The notes: generated by a model not told the origin, from the letters alone. Positions 1-4,591 are shown, counted from the first letter of the stretch. The stretch: 5,491 nt of DNA from Desulfomicrobium sp. (GCA_003542385.1 DPKT01000164.1:1-5491), one strand, 5' to 3'. Made by a program: numbers and translations.

Positions 1-318
1 GCCGGCCGCGGCCAGGACCTCCAGGGCCGTGCGCTGGGCGGGCTCGGACAGGGCGTGGGAATCCATGCCCACGAAGAGCGGCCCGTCGATGCCTTTCATG
101 GCGCGGTACTCGCACACGGCCTGGGTGATGGCCAGGATGTGCGCCTCGTTGAAGGACGCCTTGAAGGCGCAGCCGCGGTGCCCGGACGTGCCGAAGGCCA
201 CGGCCTGGTCGGGCGCGGACGGGTCCGGTTCGAGGGTATAGTAGTCGGACACGAGCCTGGGCACGTTGATGCGCAGGCTTTCCGGCACGGGCGTGCCGGC
301 GAGGGGATGTGCTGCCAT
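1..318 (-). CDS. pgm: Phosphoglucomutase (alpha-D-glucose phosphate-specific), N-terminal part
   Basis: The 106 visible codons encode the N-terminus of a cytoplasmic phosphoglucomutase, which interconverts glucose 1-phosphate and glucose 6-phosphate and so links glycogen and sugar-nucleotide synthesis with glycolysis. The protein reads MAAHPLAGTPVPESLRINV at its start and carries the family signature FGTSGHRG at residues 42-49, followed by FNEAHILAITQAV and GMDSHALSEPAQ. These match the E. coli Pgm N-terminus as I remember it (INVAQLTAQYY, FGTSGHRGSA, HALSEPA). The catalytic phosphoserine loop and the metal and sugar-binding loops lie beyond the left edge, so activity cannot be judged. The ATG at 316-318 is supported by an AAGGAG Shine-Dalgarno seven bases upstream. 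It lies 81 bp downstream of the receiver-TPR gene on the same strand and may share its transcript. Confidence 0.93.
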   Translation of the reverse strand, partial: MAAHPLAGTPVPESLRINVPRLVSDYYTLEPDPSAPDQAVAFGTSGHRGCAFKASFNEAHILAITQAVCEYRAMKGIDGPLFVGMDSHALSEPAQRTALEVLAAAG

Positions 319-399
319 GGATGCTCCTTGTTGGTGGATCGGGATGCGCCGTCGGCCGTCCGCCATGGGCGGGGCCTGACGGGTCCCGAAGAAATTCGG

Positions 400-1734
400 T
401 CAGGCCAGGGCCTGGGAGCGCTTGAGGGCCTCCCACATGAGCTTGTCGTTGGGGTCCTGCTCGTAGGCCTTCTTAAAGAACTGCTCGCCCGAGAGACCGG
501 CCTTCTCGAAGATGGTGCCGATGTTGTAGGCCACGTTCTTGCCCGAGTCGGGCAGGCCGGGGTCGACCTCCAGGGCCTTGCGGATCATGGCCAGGGCCTT
601 GGGGATGTCCCGCCCCTCGTTGTAGGCCAGGGCCATGTTGTAGAGCAGGCCCGGGTTGTCGGGGATGACGGCCAGCACGCGCCGGTACTCGGCGATGGCC
701 TCCCGCCACTTGCCCTGCTTGCGAAGCGAGATGCCCAGGATGTTGACCGTGGCGATGTCCGAGGCCGTCAGTTCGCCGCCGCGCAGGTCAAGGGCGCGCT
801 TGGAGTAGCGGATGGCCATGTCCGGGTCGCGGTTGGCGCAGATGGTGGCGATGCGGCTCGACAGGTTGGAGAGCATGTCGGCGGCCTCCTTCTTGGCCAG
901 CTTCATGACCTGCTCGAACATCTCCTCGGCCTGGGAGTTGTTGCCCCGCGAAATCTCAAGTTCGCCGATATTGAGGATGCGCTGCGTGTCGAGGGGGCTT
1001 ATCTCGTTCAGGCGGCGCAGGTACTGGAGCTGCTTCTCCGGGTCCCCGGACTGCTCGTAGAGCATGGCCAGGCGCTTCAGAGGCGCCAGGTAGAGCTCGG
1101 AGCTCTTGGCCGCGAGCTGGTACATCTCCTCGGCCCGGGCCATCATGTCCATGCCGCGGTAGGCGTCGCCCTTGATCATGTAGGCCGCCGCGCTCTCGGG
1201 CTTCTGCTTCAGGATTTCCTCGGCCACGAGCATGGCCTCGCCCCAACTGCCCGCGTCCAGATAACGCTTGCCCTTGTCGATGAGCTTGCTCAGGCGGCCC
1301 TGCGGAGCGATGGTGAAGGCCAGCTTCTCGGCGAAGGAGGCCACGGAGATGGGCTTGGTGATGATGTTGTGGGCGCCCTGTTCGATGAGCAGGGCCGTGG
1401 TGTACTGGTCCACTTCCTTGGTCAGGACGATGATGCGCACGGCCGGGCAGAGGCGCTGGACGGTGTCCATGATCTGCGCCAGGGTCGATTCGGCGGCGTT
1501 GCGGTCCAGGCAGACGACGTATTTGGCCTGTATGTCCTGACGCAGGAGGGCGAAAAGGTCGTCGAGGCGGGTGTACTGGACGAAGCTGGTCCGGGGCAGG
1601 CCGAGACTGCGGAAGAGCACGTTCTTGATCAGCTCCACGAACCCGGCGTCCTCGGTCAGGGACACGAACCTGCCGCCGGCCATGGCGTAGTCGAAGATGG
1701 CGTTTCCTATGGCATCCCGCGTATCCTTATCCAT
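400..1734 (-). CDS. Response-regulator receiver domain fused to TPR repeats
   Basis: A 444-residue soluble protein with no signal peptide or membrane segment. Residues about 22-142 form a CheY-like receiver: acidic pair E28-D29, phospho-acceptor Asp in YVVCLD (D77), switch Thr in IIVLT (T105) and Lys in ITKP (K127), so the phosphorylation chemistry looks intact. From about residue 148 to the end there are several tetratricopeptide repeats, clearest in the GKWREAIAEYRRVLAVIPDN and DIPKALAMIRKALEVDPG units. There is no DNA-binding, GGDEF, EAL, HD or kinase domain, so output is presumably protein-protein interaction through the TPRs; the partner is unknown. The frame also opens at a GTG (1740), but ATG 1734 has AGGGG eight bases upstream whereas the GTG would be only two bases from it, so ATG is preferred. 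The stop is TGA. It is the first gene of a leftward unit with pgm downstream. Confidence 0.9.
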   Translation of the reverse strand: MDKDTRDAIGNAIFDYAMAGGRFVSLTEDAGFVELIKNVLFRSLGLPRTSFVQYTRLDDLFALLRQDIQAKYVVCLDRNAAESTLAQIMDTVQRLCPAVRIIVLTKEVDQYTTALLIEQGAHNIITKPISVASFAEKLAFTIAPQGRLSKLIDKGKRYLDAGSWGEAMLVAEEILKQKPESAAAYMIKGDAYRGMDMMARAEEMYQLAAKSSELYLAPLKRLAMLYEQSGDPEKQLQYLRRLNEISPLDTQRILNIGELEISRGNNSQAEEMFEQVMKLAKKEAADMLSNLSSRIATICANRDPDMAIRYSKRALDLRGGELTASDIATVNILGISLRKQGKWREAIAEYRRVLAVIPDNPGLLYNMALAYNEGRDIPKALAMIRKALEVDPGLPDSGKNVAYNIGTIFEKAGLSGEQFFKKAYEQDPNDKLMWEALKRSQALA

Positions 1735-1789
1735 TCGCACCGCCCCTGCATTGACCGCGTTTCAGAACCCGTACCAGGACAACACGGGG

Positions 1790-1818
1790 AAAATACACCA
1801 TGCCGCACTGATGTTCAA
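1790..1818 (-). promoter_or_regulatory. Candidate sigma70 promoter for the receiver-TPR gene
   Basis: Read on the minus strand, TTGAAC (1813-1818) and TATTTT (1790-1795) are separated by exactly 17 bp. Transcription would start near 1783 and give a leader of about 50 nt before the ATG at 1734. Hexamer fit and spacing are good, but there is no experimental support. Confidence 0.5.
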
Positions 1819-1824
1819 CGCGTT

Positions 1825-1857
1825 CCTGCCCCGCCGCCTGTGGCGGGTCGGCGCAGG
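1825..1857. repeat. GC-rich interrupted inverted repeat
   Basis: CCTGC (1825-1829) and CCCGCC (1830-1835) can pair with GGCGGG (1842-1847) and GCAGG (1853-1857), with a 6-nt loop and a 5-nt bulge on one side. It sits between the two divergent candidate promoters. There is no T-run on either side, so it is not a normal intrinsic terminator. It may be an operator or may have no function. Confidence 0.4.
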
Positions 1858-1883
1858 CCAGCCGCGCCCCGCCCACTTTCCCC

Positions 1884-1912
1884 TTGATTTTGCCCCACGC
1901 CTCGCCTAAGAA
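1884..1912 (+). promoter_or_regulatory. Candidate promoter of tRNA-Arg
   Basis: TTGATT (1884-1889) and TAAGAA (1907-1912) are 17 bp apart, which would place the transcript start about 10 nt before the mature tRNA 5' end at 1929. The -10 box matches consensus at only three of six positions, so the assignment rests mainly on position and spacing. Confidence 0.4.
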
Positions 1913-1928
1913 ATTGCCTCCACGACGT

Positions 1929-2006
1929 GCCCCCATAGCTCAGGTGGATAGAGCACAGGATTCCTAATCCTGGTTTGCCCATGTTCGAGTCATGGTGGGG
2001 GCACCA
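1929..2006 (+). tRNA. tRNA-Arg (anticodon CCT), CCA encoded
   Basis: The sequence folds into a complete cloverleaf. The acceptor stem is GCCCCCA (1929-1935) with TGGGGGC (1996-2002). The D-arm is GCTC/GAGC. The anticodon stem is CAGGA/TCCTG around the loop TTCCTAA, with anticodon CCT at 1963-1965. The variable loop has six nucleotides, the T-arm is CCATG/CATGG with loop TTCGAGT, the discriminator is A2003, and CCA is encoded at 2004-2006. Anticodon CCU reads AGG, an arginine codon. Everything from the anticodon to past the CCA is duplicated near 3256, so the 3' half of this gene was probably supplied by an integrated element while keeping the tRNA intact. Confidence 0.95.
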
Positions 2007-2023
2007 GATCATCAAAAGATCCG
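1963..2023 (+). repeat. Left attachment-site repeat (attL-like)
   Basis: This 61-bp stretch runs from the first base of the anticodon through the T-arm, acceptor strand, CCA and the start of the terminator stem. It recurs at 3256-3316 in direct orientation with only two differences (1973 G versus 3266 A; 2009 T versus 3302 A). Upstream of the anticodon the two copies share nothing. Such an anticodon-to-3'-end duplication is the usual footprint of tyrosine-recombinase integration into a tRNA gene; the att interpretation is inference. Confidence 0.8.
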
Positions 2024-2059
2024 ACTAGTTAAATACAAGTCGGATCTTTTTTGTTTTTT
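2014..2059 (+). terminator. Rho-independent terminator of tRNA-Arg
   Basis: A perfect 13-bp stem, AAAAGATCCGACT (2014-2026) with AGTCGGATCTTTT (2038-2050), closes an 11-nt loop and is followed by a T-rich tail to 2059. It starts seven bases after the CCA end. Its lower stem is part of the att repeat and is shared with the second terminator at 3307-3346, but the upper stem and loop differ. Confidence 0.9.
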
Positions 2060-2182
2060 AACATCCAGACTAACCAGGACAATATCTTCAAAAATTCAGA
2101 TCTAAAATGATGATGAACCGACCTTGGAAAGGCAATTGATTTCAACGAGATGGCAGAACCACACGCAAGCATCAATCAACAT

Positions 2183-2221
2183 ATTGCAAAATACCTTTCG
2201 GAATATCTGATATTTTGCGAT
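2183..2221. repeat. AT-rich inverted repeat near the island's left end
   Basis: ATTGCAAAATA (2183-2193) pairs with TATTTTGCGAT (2211-2221) over 11 bp with one G-T wobble and a 17-nt loop. No T-run follows, so it is unlikely to be a terminator. It could be a protein-binding dyad or a remnant of element-end structure. Confidence 0.4.
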
Positions 2222-2314
2222 AATACCTAAATATTACTTTAATGTTATAACTTAGCACATTACATATTAAATAAATTTATAATTAAATTTAAAAAATAAT
2301 TTTCAAAATTATAT

Positions 2315-2340
2315 TTGACATATGAGAAATTATGTATATT
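2315..2340 (+). promoter_or_regulatory. Weak candidate promoter for the RRM gene
   Basis: A perfect -35 TTGACA (2315-2320) is followed by TATATT (2335-2340), but the spacer is only 14 bp, which is short for sigma70. In such AT-rich DNA other -10-like boxes occur by chance. If used, the leader would be about 100 nt and include the hairpin at 2381-2408. Confidence 0.3.
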
Positions 2341-2380
2341 TTTTTTGAATTCGAGGGTAAATAATATTTATTTTTATCCT

Positions 2381-2430
2381 ATTCAGGTGCAACTGTTTTC
2401 ATCTGAATCGATTTTTTTCCTCTTTTTATT
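2381..2430 (+). promoter_or_regulatory. Leader hairpin followed by U-rich tract
   Basis: ATTCAGGTG (2381-2389) pairs with CATCTGAAT (2400-2408) over nine bases including one G-U, with a 10-nt loop. A pyrimidine tract with runs of T (about 2411-2430) follows and stops right at the GGAG ribosome binding site (2433-2436). It could act as a weak attenuator or as a binding site for an RRM protein. No function can be shown from sequence alone. Confidence 0.4.
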
Positions 2431-2444
2431 TTGGAGTTATTGCT

Positions 2445-2720
2445 TTGTCTAAGAACATCTATGTTGGTAATTTGTCTTGGTCTACTTCTGACGCTGATCT
2501 GAAGAACATGTTTACCCCTTATGGAAACGTTACTTCCGCGCATGTGATCGAAGATCGCGAAACTGGTCGCTCTCGTGGCTTTGGGTTTGTTGAAATGGAC
2601 GACGCAGGTGCCACTAAAGCCATCAGCGAGCTCAATGGTGCCGATATCGAGGGACGCACCTTGAAGGTCAATGAGGCTCAGCCTCGTGAGAACCGCCCTG
2701 CCGGTCGCCCCCGTTATTAA
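2445..2720 (+). CDS. RRM-domain RNA-binding protein
   Basis: A 91-residue single-RRM protein that should bind single-stranded RNA in the cytoplasm. RNP2 is IYVGNL (residues 5-10) and RNP1 is RGFGFVEM (residues 44-51), with the aromatic residues Y6, F46 and F48 that stack on RNA bases. The fold is complete to about residue 78, then comes a short basic tail, RENRPAGRPRY. This resembles the small glycine- or arginine-tailed RNA-binding proteins of cyanobacteria and many proteobacteria, several of which respond to cold; that role is inference here. The start is TTG at 2445, the only start consistent with the domain, with GGAG eight bases upstream. Codons such as TCT, GTT, CGT and GGT differ from the C-ending flanking genes. 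It is monocistronic, with its own terminator directly downstream, and lies inside the tRNA-bounded island. Confidence 0.95.
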   Translation: MSKNIYVGNLSWSTSDADLKNMFTPYGNVTSAHVIEDRETGRSRGFGFVEMDDAGATKAISELNGADIEGRTLKVNEAQPRENRPAGRPRY

Positions 2721-2742
2721 TCGAATTCGCCTGATAGTACTG

Positions 2743-2770
2743 AAAGCCCGTTCTTACGGGCTTTTTTTTT
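2743..2770 (+). terminator. Rho-independent terminator of the RRM gene
   Basis: AAAGCCCG (2743-2750) pairs with CGGGCTTT (2757-2764) around a 6-nt loop, and the T-run continues to 2770. It lies 22 bp after the RRM stop codon and separates that gene from the next small ORF. Confidence 0.92.
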
Positions 2771-2823
2771 GCTCTAAAAGTTTGTCAGCTCGCAAATACC
2801 AGCATCCTACCTTGAAAGTATGC

Positions 2824-2853
2824 TTGCACCCCCTTCCTGACTGGCAATAATCA
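2824..2853 (+). promoter_or_regulatory. Candidate promoter for the lysine-rich small ORF
   Basis: TTGCAC (2824-2829) and TAATCA (2848-2853) are 18 bp apart. The gene lies behind a strong terminator and therefore needs its own promoter, which is the main argument for this weak match. The leader would be about 20 nt. Confidence 0.3.
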
Positions 2854-2882
2854 TCTTAATTACAAAGCAAAGGAGATTATGT

Positions 2883-3047
2883 ATGGCAAAACCAAATTAC
2901 GCTTTTGAAAAGCGACAGAGAGAAAACGCAAAAAAGAAAAAAAAAGATGAAAAGCGGATGCAAAAAGCAGATGTGTCAACAGAAAAAAACGAACAGGATG
3001 GCACTCAGGAAGCAACAAATACTGATAATTTGCCTGTTCAAAATTGA
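2883..3047 (+). CDS. Lysine-rich 54-residue small protein
   Basis: The frame encodes a 54-residue, highly charged protein starting MAKPNYAFEKRQRENAKKKK. Residues 9-28 are strongly basic with a run of five lysines (17-21); the C-terminal half is acidic and polar and ends LPVQN. There is no signal peptide or hydrophobic segment, and it is probably partly disordered or one amphipathic helix. Small proteins with an MAKPNY-F-KRQ start and a lysine block occur in other proteobacteria as I recall, but I know no established function; nucleic-acid or ribosome binding is a guess from charge. Translation is well supported: AAGGAG at 2870-2875, seven bases before ATG 2883. An overlapping ATG at 2879 is only three bases from that site and stops after nine codons. 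The A-rich stretch 2931-2945 could be slippery. Confidence 0.8.
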   Translation: MAKPNYAFEKRQRENAKKKKKDEKRMQKADVSTEKNEQDGTQEATNTDNLPVQN

Positions 3048-3255
3048 TATACTTTTATAGTAATCATAGTTGGCAATTATTTTCTTATCGAAAATCACAG
3101 TTTAGAATAGGCGCAGCTTTGCCCTGGAACCAGGCATTTTCCAAAGACAAGGCCACTTGAAAAGCCACCCAAAACGCCACCCTATTCCGTCTACACAGCA
3201 CAAAATCAGCTATAATCGGTCGGTGTCTGGCCCTTTCCCGATATCCCGTGCGCTG
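3048..3255. other. Right end of the island, non-coding
   Basis: No gene is visible in these 208 bp between the small ORF and the displaced tRNA fragment. The first half is AT-rich. The second half becomes more mixed and contains a CCTGG-AA-CCAGG dyad (3123-3134), three GCCAC repeats at 12-bp spacing, and an isolated TATAAT at 3211-3216 without a matching -35. Confidence 0.6.
3152..3187 (+). repeat. Three tandem imperfect 12-bp GCCAC repeats
   Basis: GCCAC occurs at 3152, 3164 and 3176, exactly 12 bp apart. The units are GCCACTTGAAAA, GCCACCCAAAAC and GCCACCCTATTC; the second and third share the first seven bases. Position about 70 bp inside the right attachment repeat would suit arm-type recombinase binding sites, but this is inference from spacing only. 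Confidence 0.45.
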
Positions 3256-3316
3256 CCTAATCCTGATTTGCCCATGTTCGAGTCATGGTGGGGGCACCAG
3301 AACATCAAAAGATCCG
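3256..3316 (+). repeat. Right attachment-site repeat (attR-like) with displaced tRNA-Arg 3' half
   Basis: This matches 1963-2023 with two mismatches. It starts exactly at the anticodon CCT and retains the 3' anticodon strand TCCTG, the whole T-arm, the acceptor 3' strand and CCA. The 34 bases upstream show no resemblance to the tRNA 5' half, so no cloverleaf can form and it is a tRNA gene fragment. By the usual polarity it is the original chromosomal 3' end displaced by integration. Confidence 0.82.
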
Positions 3317-3346
3317 GCAAGTCTGCAACTTGACGGATCTTTTCAG
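3307..3346 (+). terminator. Second copy of the tRNA-Arg terminator
   Basis: AAAAGATCCG (3307-3316) pairs with CGGATCTTTT (3334-3343). After a G-A mismatch, CAAGT (3318-3322) pairs with ACTTG (3328-3332) around a 5-nt loop. The T-tail is short (TTTT then CAG), so it should be weaker than the left copy. It probably was the original terminator of the tRNA before the island inserted. Confidence 0.7.
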
Positions 3347-3413
3347 TTTCTGCGGTTGGCGCTTTCACCACGGGATGCGCCGGAAGCCGCAAAATAAAAG
3401 TTGACGTCATCTA

Positions 3414-3431
3414 ACTTTTTGATCAAAAAGT
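3414..3431. promoter_or_regulatory. 18-bp perfect palindrome, possible operator
   Basis: ACTTTTTGATCAAAAAGT is a perfect inverted repeat centred on GATC, 158 bp upstream of the iron-binding-protein start. A TTGACGTCA element ends five bases before it. There is no T-run after it as a terminator would need. It could be a regulator site or a bidirectional structure. No known operator is recognised. Confidence 0.45.
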
Positions 3432-3497
3432 GACTCAAGCGGTACGCCATGGATCAATTCTCGCGCAACAATGATTAGAGTTAACTAATTAAATGCC

Positions 3498-3539
3498 GTG
3501 ACCGTATTCACAGACAAAATATTTTCTTGAAATTTTTCA
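3498..3539 (+). promoter_or_regulatory. Weak promoter candidate with Fur-like dyad for the iron-uptake operon
   Basis: GTGACC (3498-3503) and TATTTT (3520-3525) are 16 bp apart, each matching consensus at four of six positions. Just downstream, over the expected transcript start, TGAAA-TT-TTTCA (3528-3539) forms a dyad. Fur boxes of delta-proteobacteria are, as I recall, TGAAA...TTTCA palindromes, but with a longer centre than this one, so iron-dependent repression by Fur is plausible but not established. Confidence 0.3.
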
Positions 3540-3588
3540 GACAAATACATCAACTAACAACCCCTTAAAACCAAGAACAGGAATTTAC

Positions 3589-4590
3589 ATGACTAAAAAA
3601 ATCCTCTCCCTGGTCTTCTCCGTGGCGGCCCTGCTCTCCGCGCTGCCCGCCTTCGCAAGCGAACTCGTCGTCTACTCGGCCCGCGCCGATCAGCTCATCA
3701 AGCCCCTTTTCGATGCGTACACCGCCAAGACCGGCGTGAAGATCCAGTACGTGACCGACAAGGAGCCCGTCCTCCTCGAACGTCTCAAGGCCGAGGGCGA
3801 GCGCACGCCTGCCGACATGCTGATCACCGTCGACGCCGGGAACCTCTGGCTGGCCGGTGAAGCCGGCGTGATCCAGCCCGTGGTCTCCGAGACCCTGGAA
3901 AGGAACATCCCGGCCCATCTGCGCGATCCCCAGAACCGCTGGTTCGGCCTGTCCCTGCGGGCCCGGACCATCGTCTACAACACGGACAAGGTGAAGCCCG
4001 CCGATCTCGGCACCTATGCCGACCTGGCCGACCCGAAGTGGAAGGGTCGCCTGCTGCTGCGCACGTCCAAGAAGGTCTACAACCAGTCCCTCGTGGCCGC
4101 CCTCATCGCCGAACGCGGCGAGGCCGAAGCCGAGAAGATCGTCGCCGGCTGGGTGGCCAACACCCCCGTCGAGCCCTTCTCCAACGACGCCCAGGCCATG
4201 GAAGCCGTGGCGGCGGGAGTCGGGGACGTGACCATGGTGAACACGTATTATTTCGGCAAGCTCATGGAGGAAAAGCCCGCCAGCCCCCTGGCCATCTTCT
4301 GGCCCGATCAGGACGGATCGGGCGTGCACGTGAACGTCTCCGGCGCCGGGATCACCACCCACGCCAAGCACAAGGAAGAGGCCGTCAAGCTCATCGAATG
4401 GCTGTCCTCCGCCGAAGCCCAGTCCCTGTTTGCCTCCCTGAACATGGAGTACCCCGCCAACCCCGAAGTGCCTGCCGACGAGCGCGTGGCCGCCTGGGGC
4501 GGGTTCAAGGCCAGCACCCTAAGCGTCGCCAAGTACGGGGAATACCAGGCTGCGGCGATCAAGCTGATGGACCGTGCCGGCTACAAATAA
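3589..4590 (+). CDS. Ferric-iron ABC transporter substrate-binding protein (FbpA/FutA type)
   Basis: A 333-residue periplasmic binding protein that should capture iron(III) and deliver it to the inner-membrane permease encoded next. Residues 1-23 are a signal peptide: MTKK, a hydrophobic core, then AFA before Ser24. The mature start ELVVYSARADQLIKPLFDAY and WFGLSLRARTIVYNTDKV are typical of the iron(III)-binding family. VNTYYFGKL contains paired Tyr220-Tyr221, the position of the metal-ligating tyrosines in FbpA/FutA proteins, which argues for iron rather than a sugar or polyamine. Length is normal and the frame intact. ATG 3589 has AGGAA five bases upstream. The permease start lies one base after the stop, so the two genes form one operon. 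A related thiamine- or phosphonate-binding subgroup cannot be wholly excluded, but the tyrosine pair makes iron the best call. Confidence 0.9.
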   Translation: MTKKILSLVFSVAALLSALPAFASELVVYSARADQLIKPLFDAYTAKTGVKIQYVTDKEPVLLERLKAEGERTPADMLITVDAGNLWLAGEAGVIQPVVSETLERNIPAHLRDPQNRWFGLSLRARTIVYNTDKVKPADLGTYADLADPKWKGRLLLRTSKKVYNQSLVAALIAERGEAEAEKIVAGWVANTPVEPFSNDAQAMEAVAAGVGDVTMVNTYYFGKLMEEKPASPLAIFWPDQDGSGVHVNVSGAGITTHAKHKEEAVKLIEWLSSAEAQSLFASLNMEYPANPEVPADERVAAWGGFKASTLSVAKYGEYQAAAIKLMDRAGYK

Positions 4591-4591
4591 G

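Larger units (their letters stand above)
2060..2444. other. AT-rich non-coding interval and leader of the RRM gene
   Basis: There is no supportable gene in these 385 bp. The central part (about 2220-2350) is almost entirely A and T. It contains an 11-bp AT-rich hairpin at 2183-2221, a possible promoter near 2315-2340, and a hairpin plus T-rich tract (2381-2430) just before the RRM ribosome binding site. One frame stays open from about 2106 to a TGA near 2209 but has no start codon or recognisable product. Confidence 0.6.
1963..3255. mobile_element. Integrase-less mini genomic island in tRNA-Arg(CCT)
   Basis: One repeat period, 1293 bp, is bounded by the two tRNA 3'-half copies. Its content differs sharply from both flanks. 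Much of 2050-2445 is extremely AT-rich, and its two genes use T- and A-ending codons, while the flanking genes are GC-rich. The cargo is an RRM protein gene and a lysine-rich small ORF. No integrase, excisionase, transposase or replication gene is visible, so it is either a deletion remnant of a larger island or a small element moved by a recombinase supplied elsewhere. The polarity fits the normal rule: an intact tRNA at the left end and a displaced 3' fragment at the right end. Confidence 0.7.

Noticed and set aside
319..399. A terminator between the receiver-TPR gene and pgm
   Set aside because: Only a weak CCGAA/TTCGG hairpin and GC-rich sequence without a T-run are present on the coding strand, so read-through is more likely.
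55..1887. A 610-codon open frame on the plus strand
   Set aside because: It lies antisense to pgm and the receiver-TPR gene, whose proteins have clear family motifs. Its translation is a low-complexity Gly/Leu/Val/His/Asp-rich product typical of antisense frames in GC-rich DNA.
1815..2015. Minus-strand open frame containing WCPHHDSNMGK, with a similar one at 3210-3410
   Set aside because: The shared peptide is only the translated reverse complement of the tRNA 3' half, a common false gene. The similarity reflects the att repeat, not a protein family.
2106..2211. Open frame at the left end of the island as a possible recombinase relic
   Set aside because: It has no start codon, is only about 34 codons, and shows none of the catalytic motifs of tyrosine recombinases.
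3211..3216. Perfect TATAAT just before the right att repeat, which could transcribe the tRNA fragment
   Set aside because: There is no acceptable -35 hexamer at 15-19 bp and no extended -10. In a partly AT-rich region a lone TATAAT is weak evidence.
3256..3298. A second functional tRNA-Arg gene
   Set aside because: Only the part from the anticodon onward is present. The preceding bases do not pair to form an acceptor, D or 5' anticodon strand.
3565..4371. A 268-codon open frame on the minus strand
   Set aside because: It is fully antisense to the iron-binding protein and has the same Gly/His/Val-rich antisense composition. No motif is recognisable.
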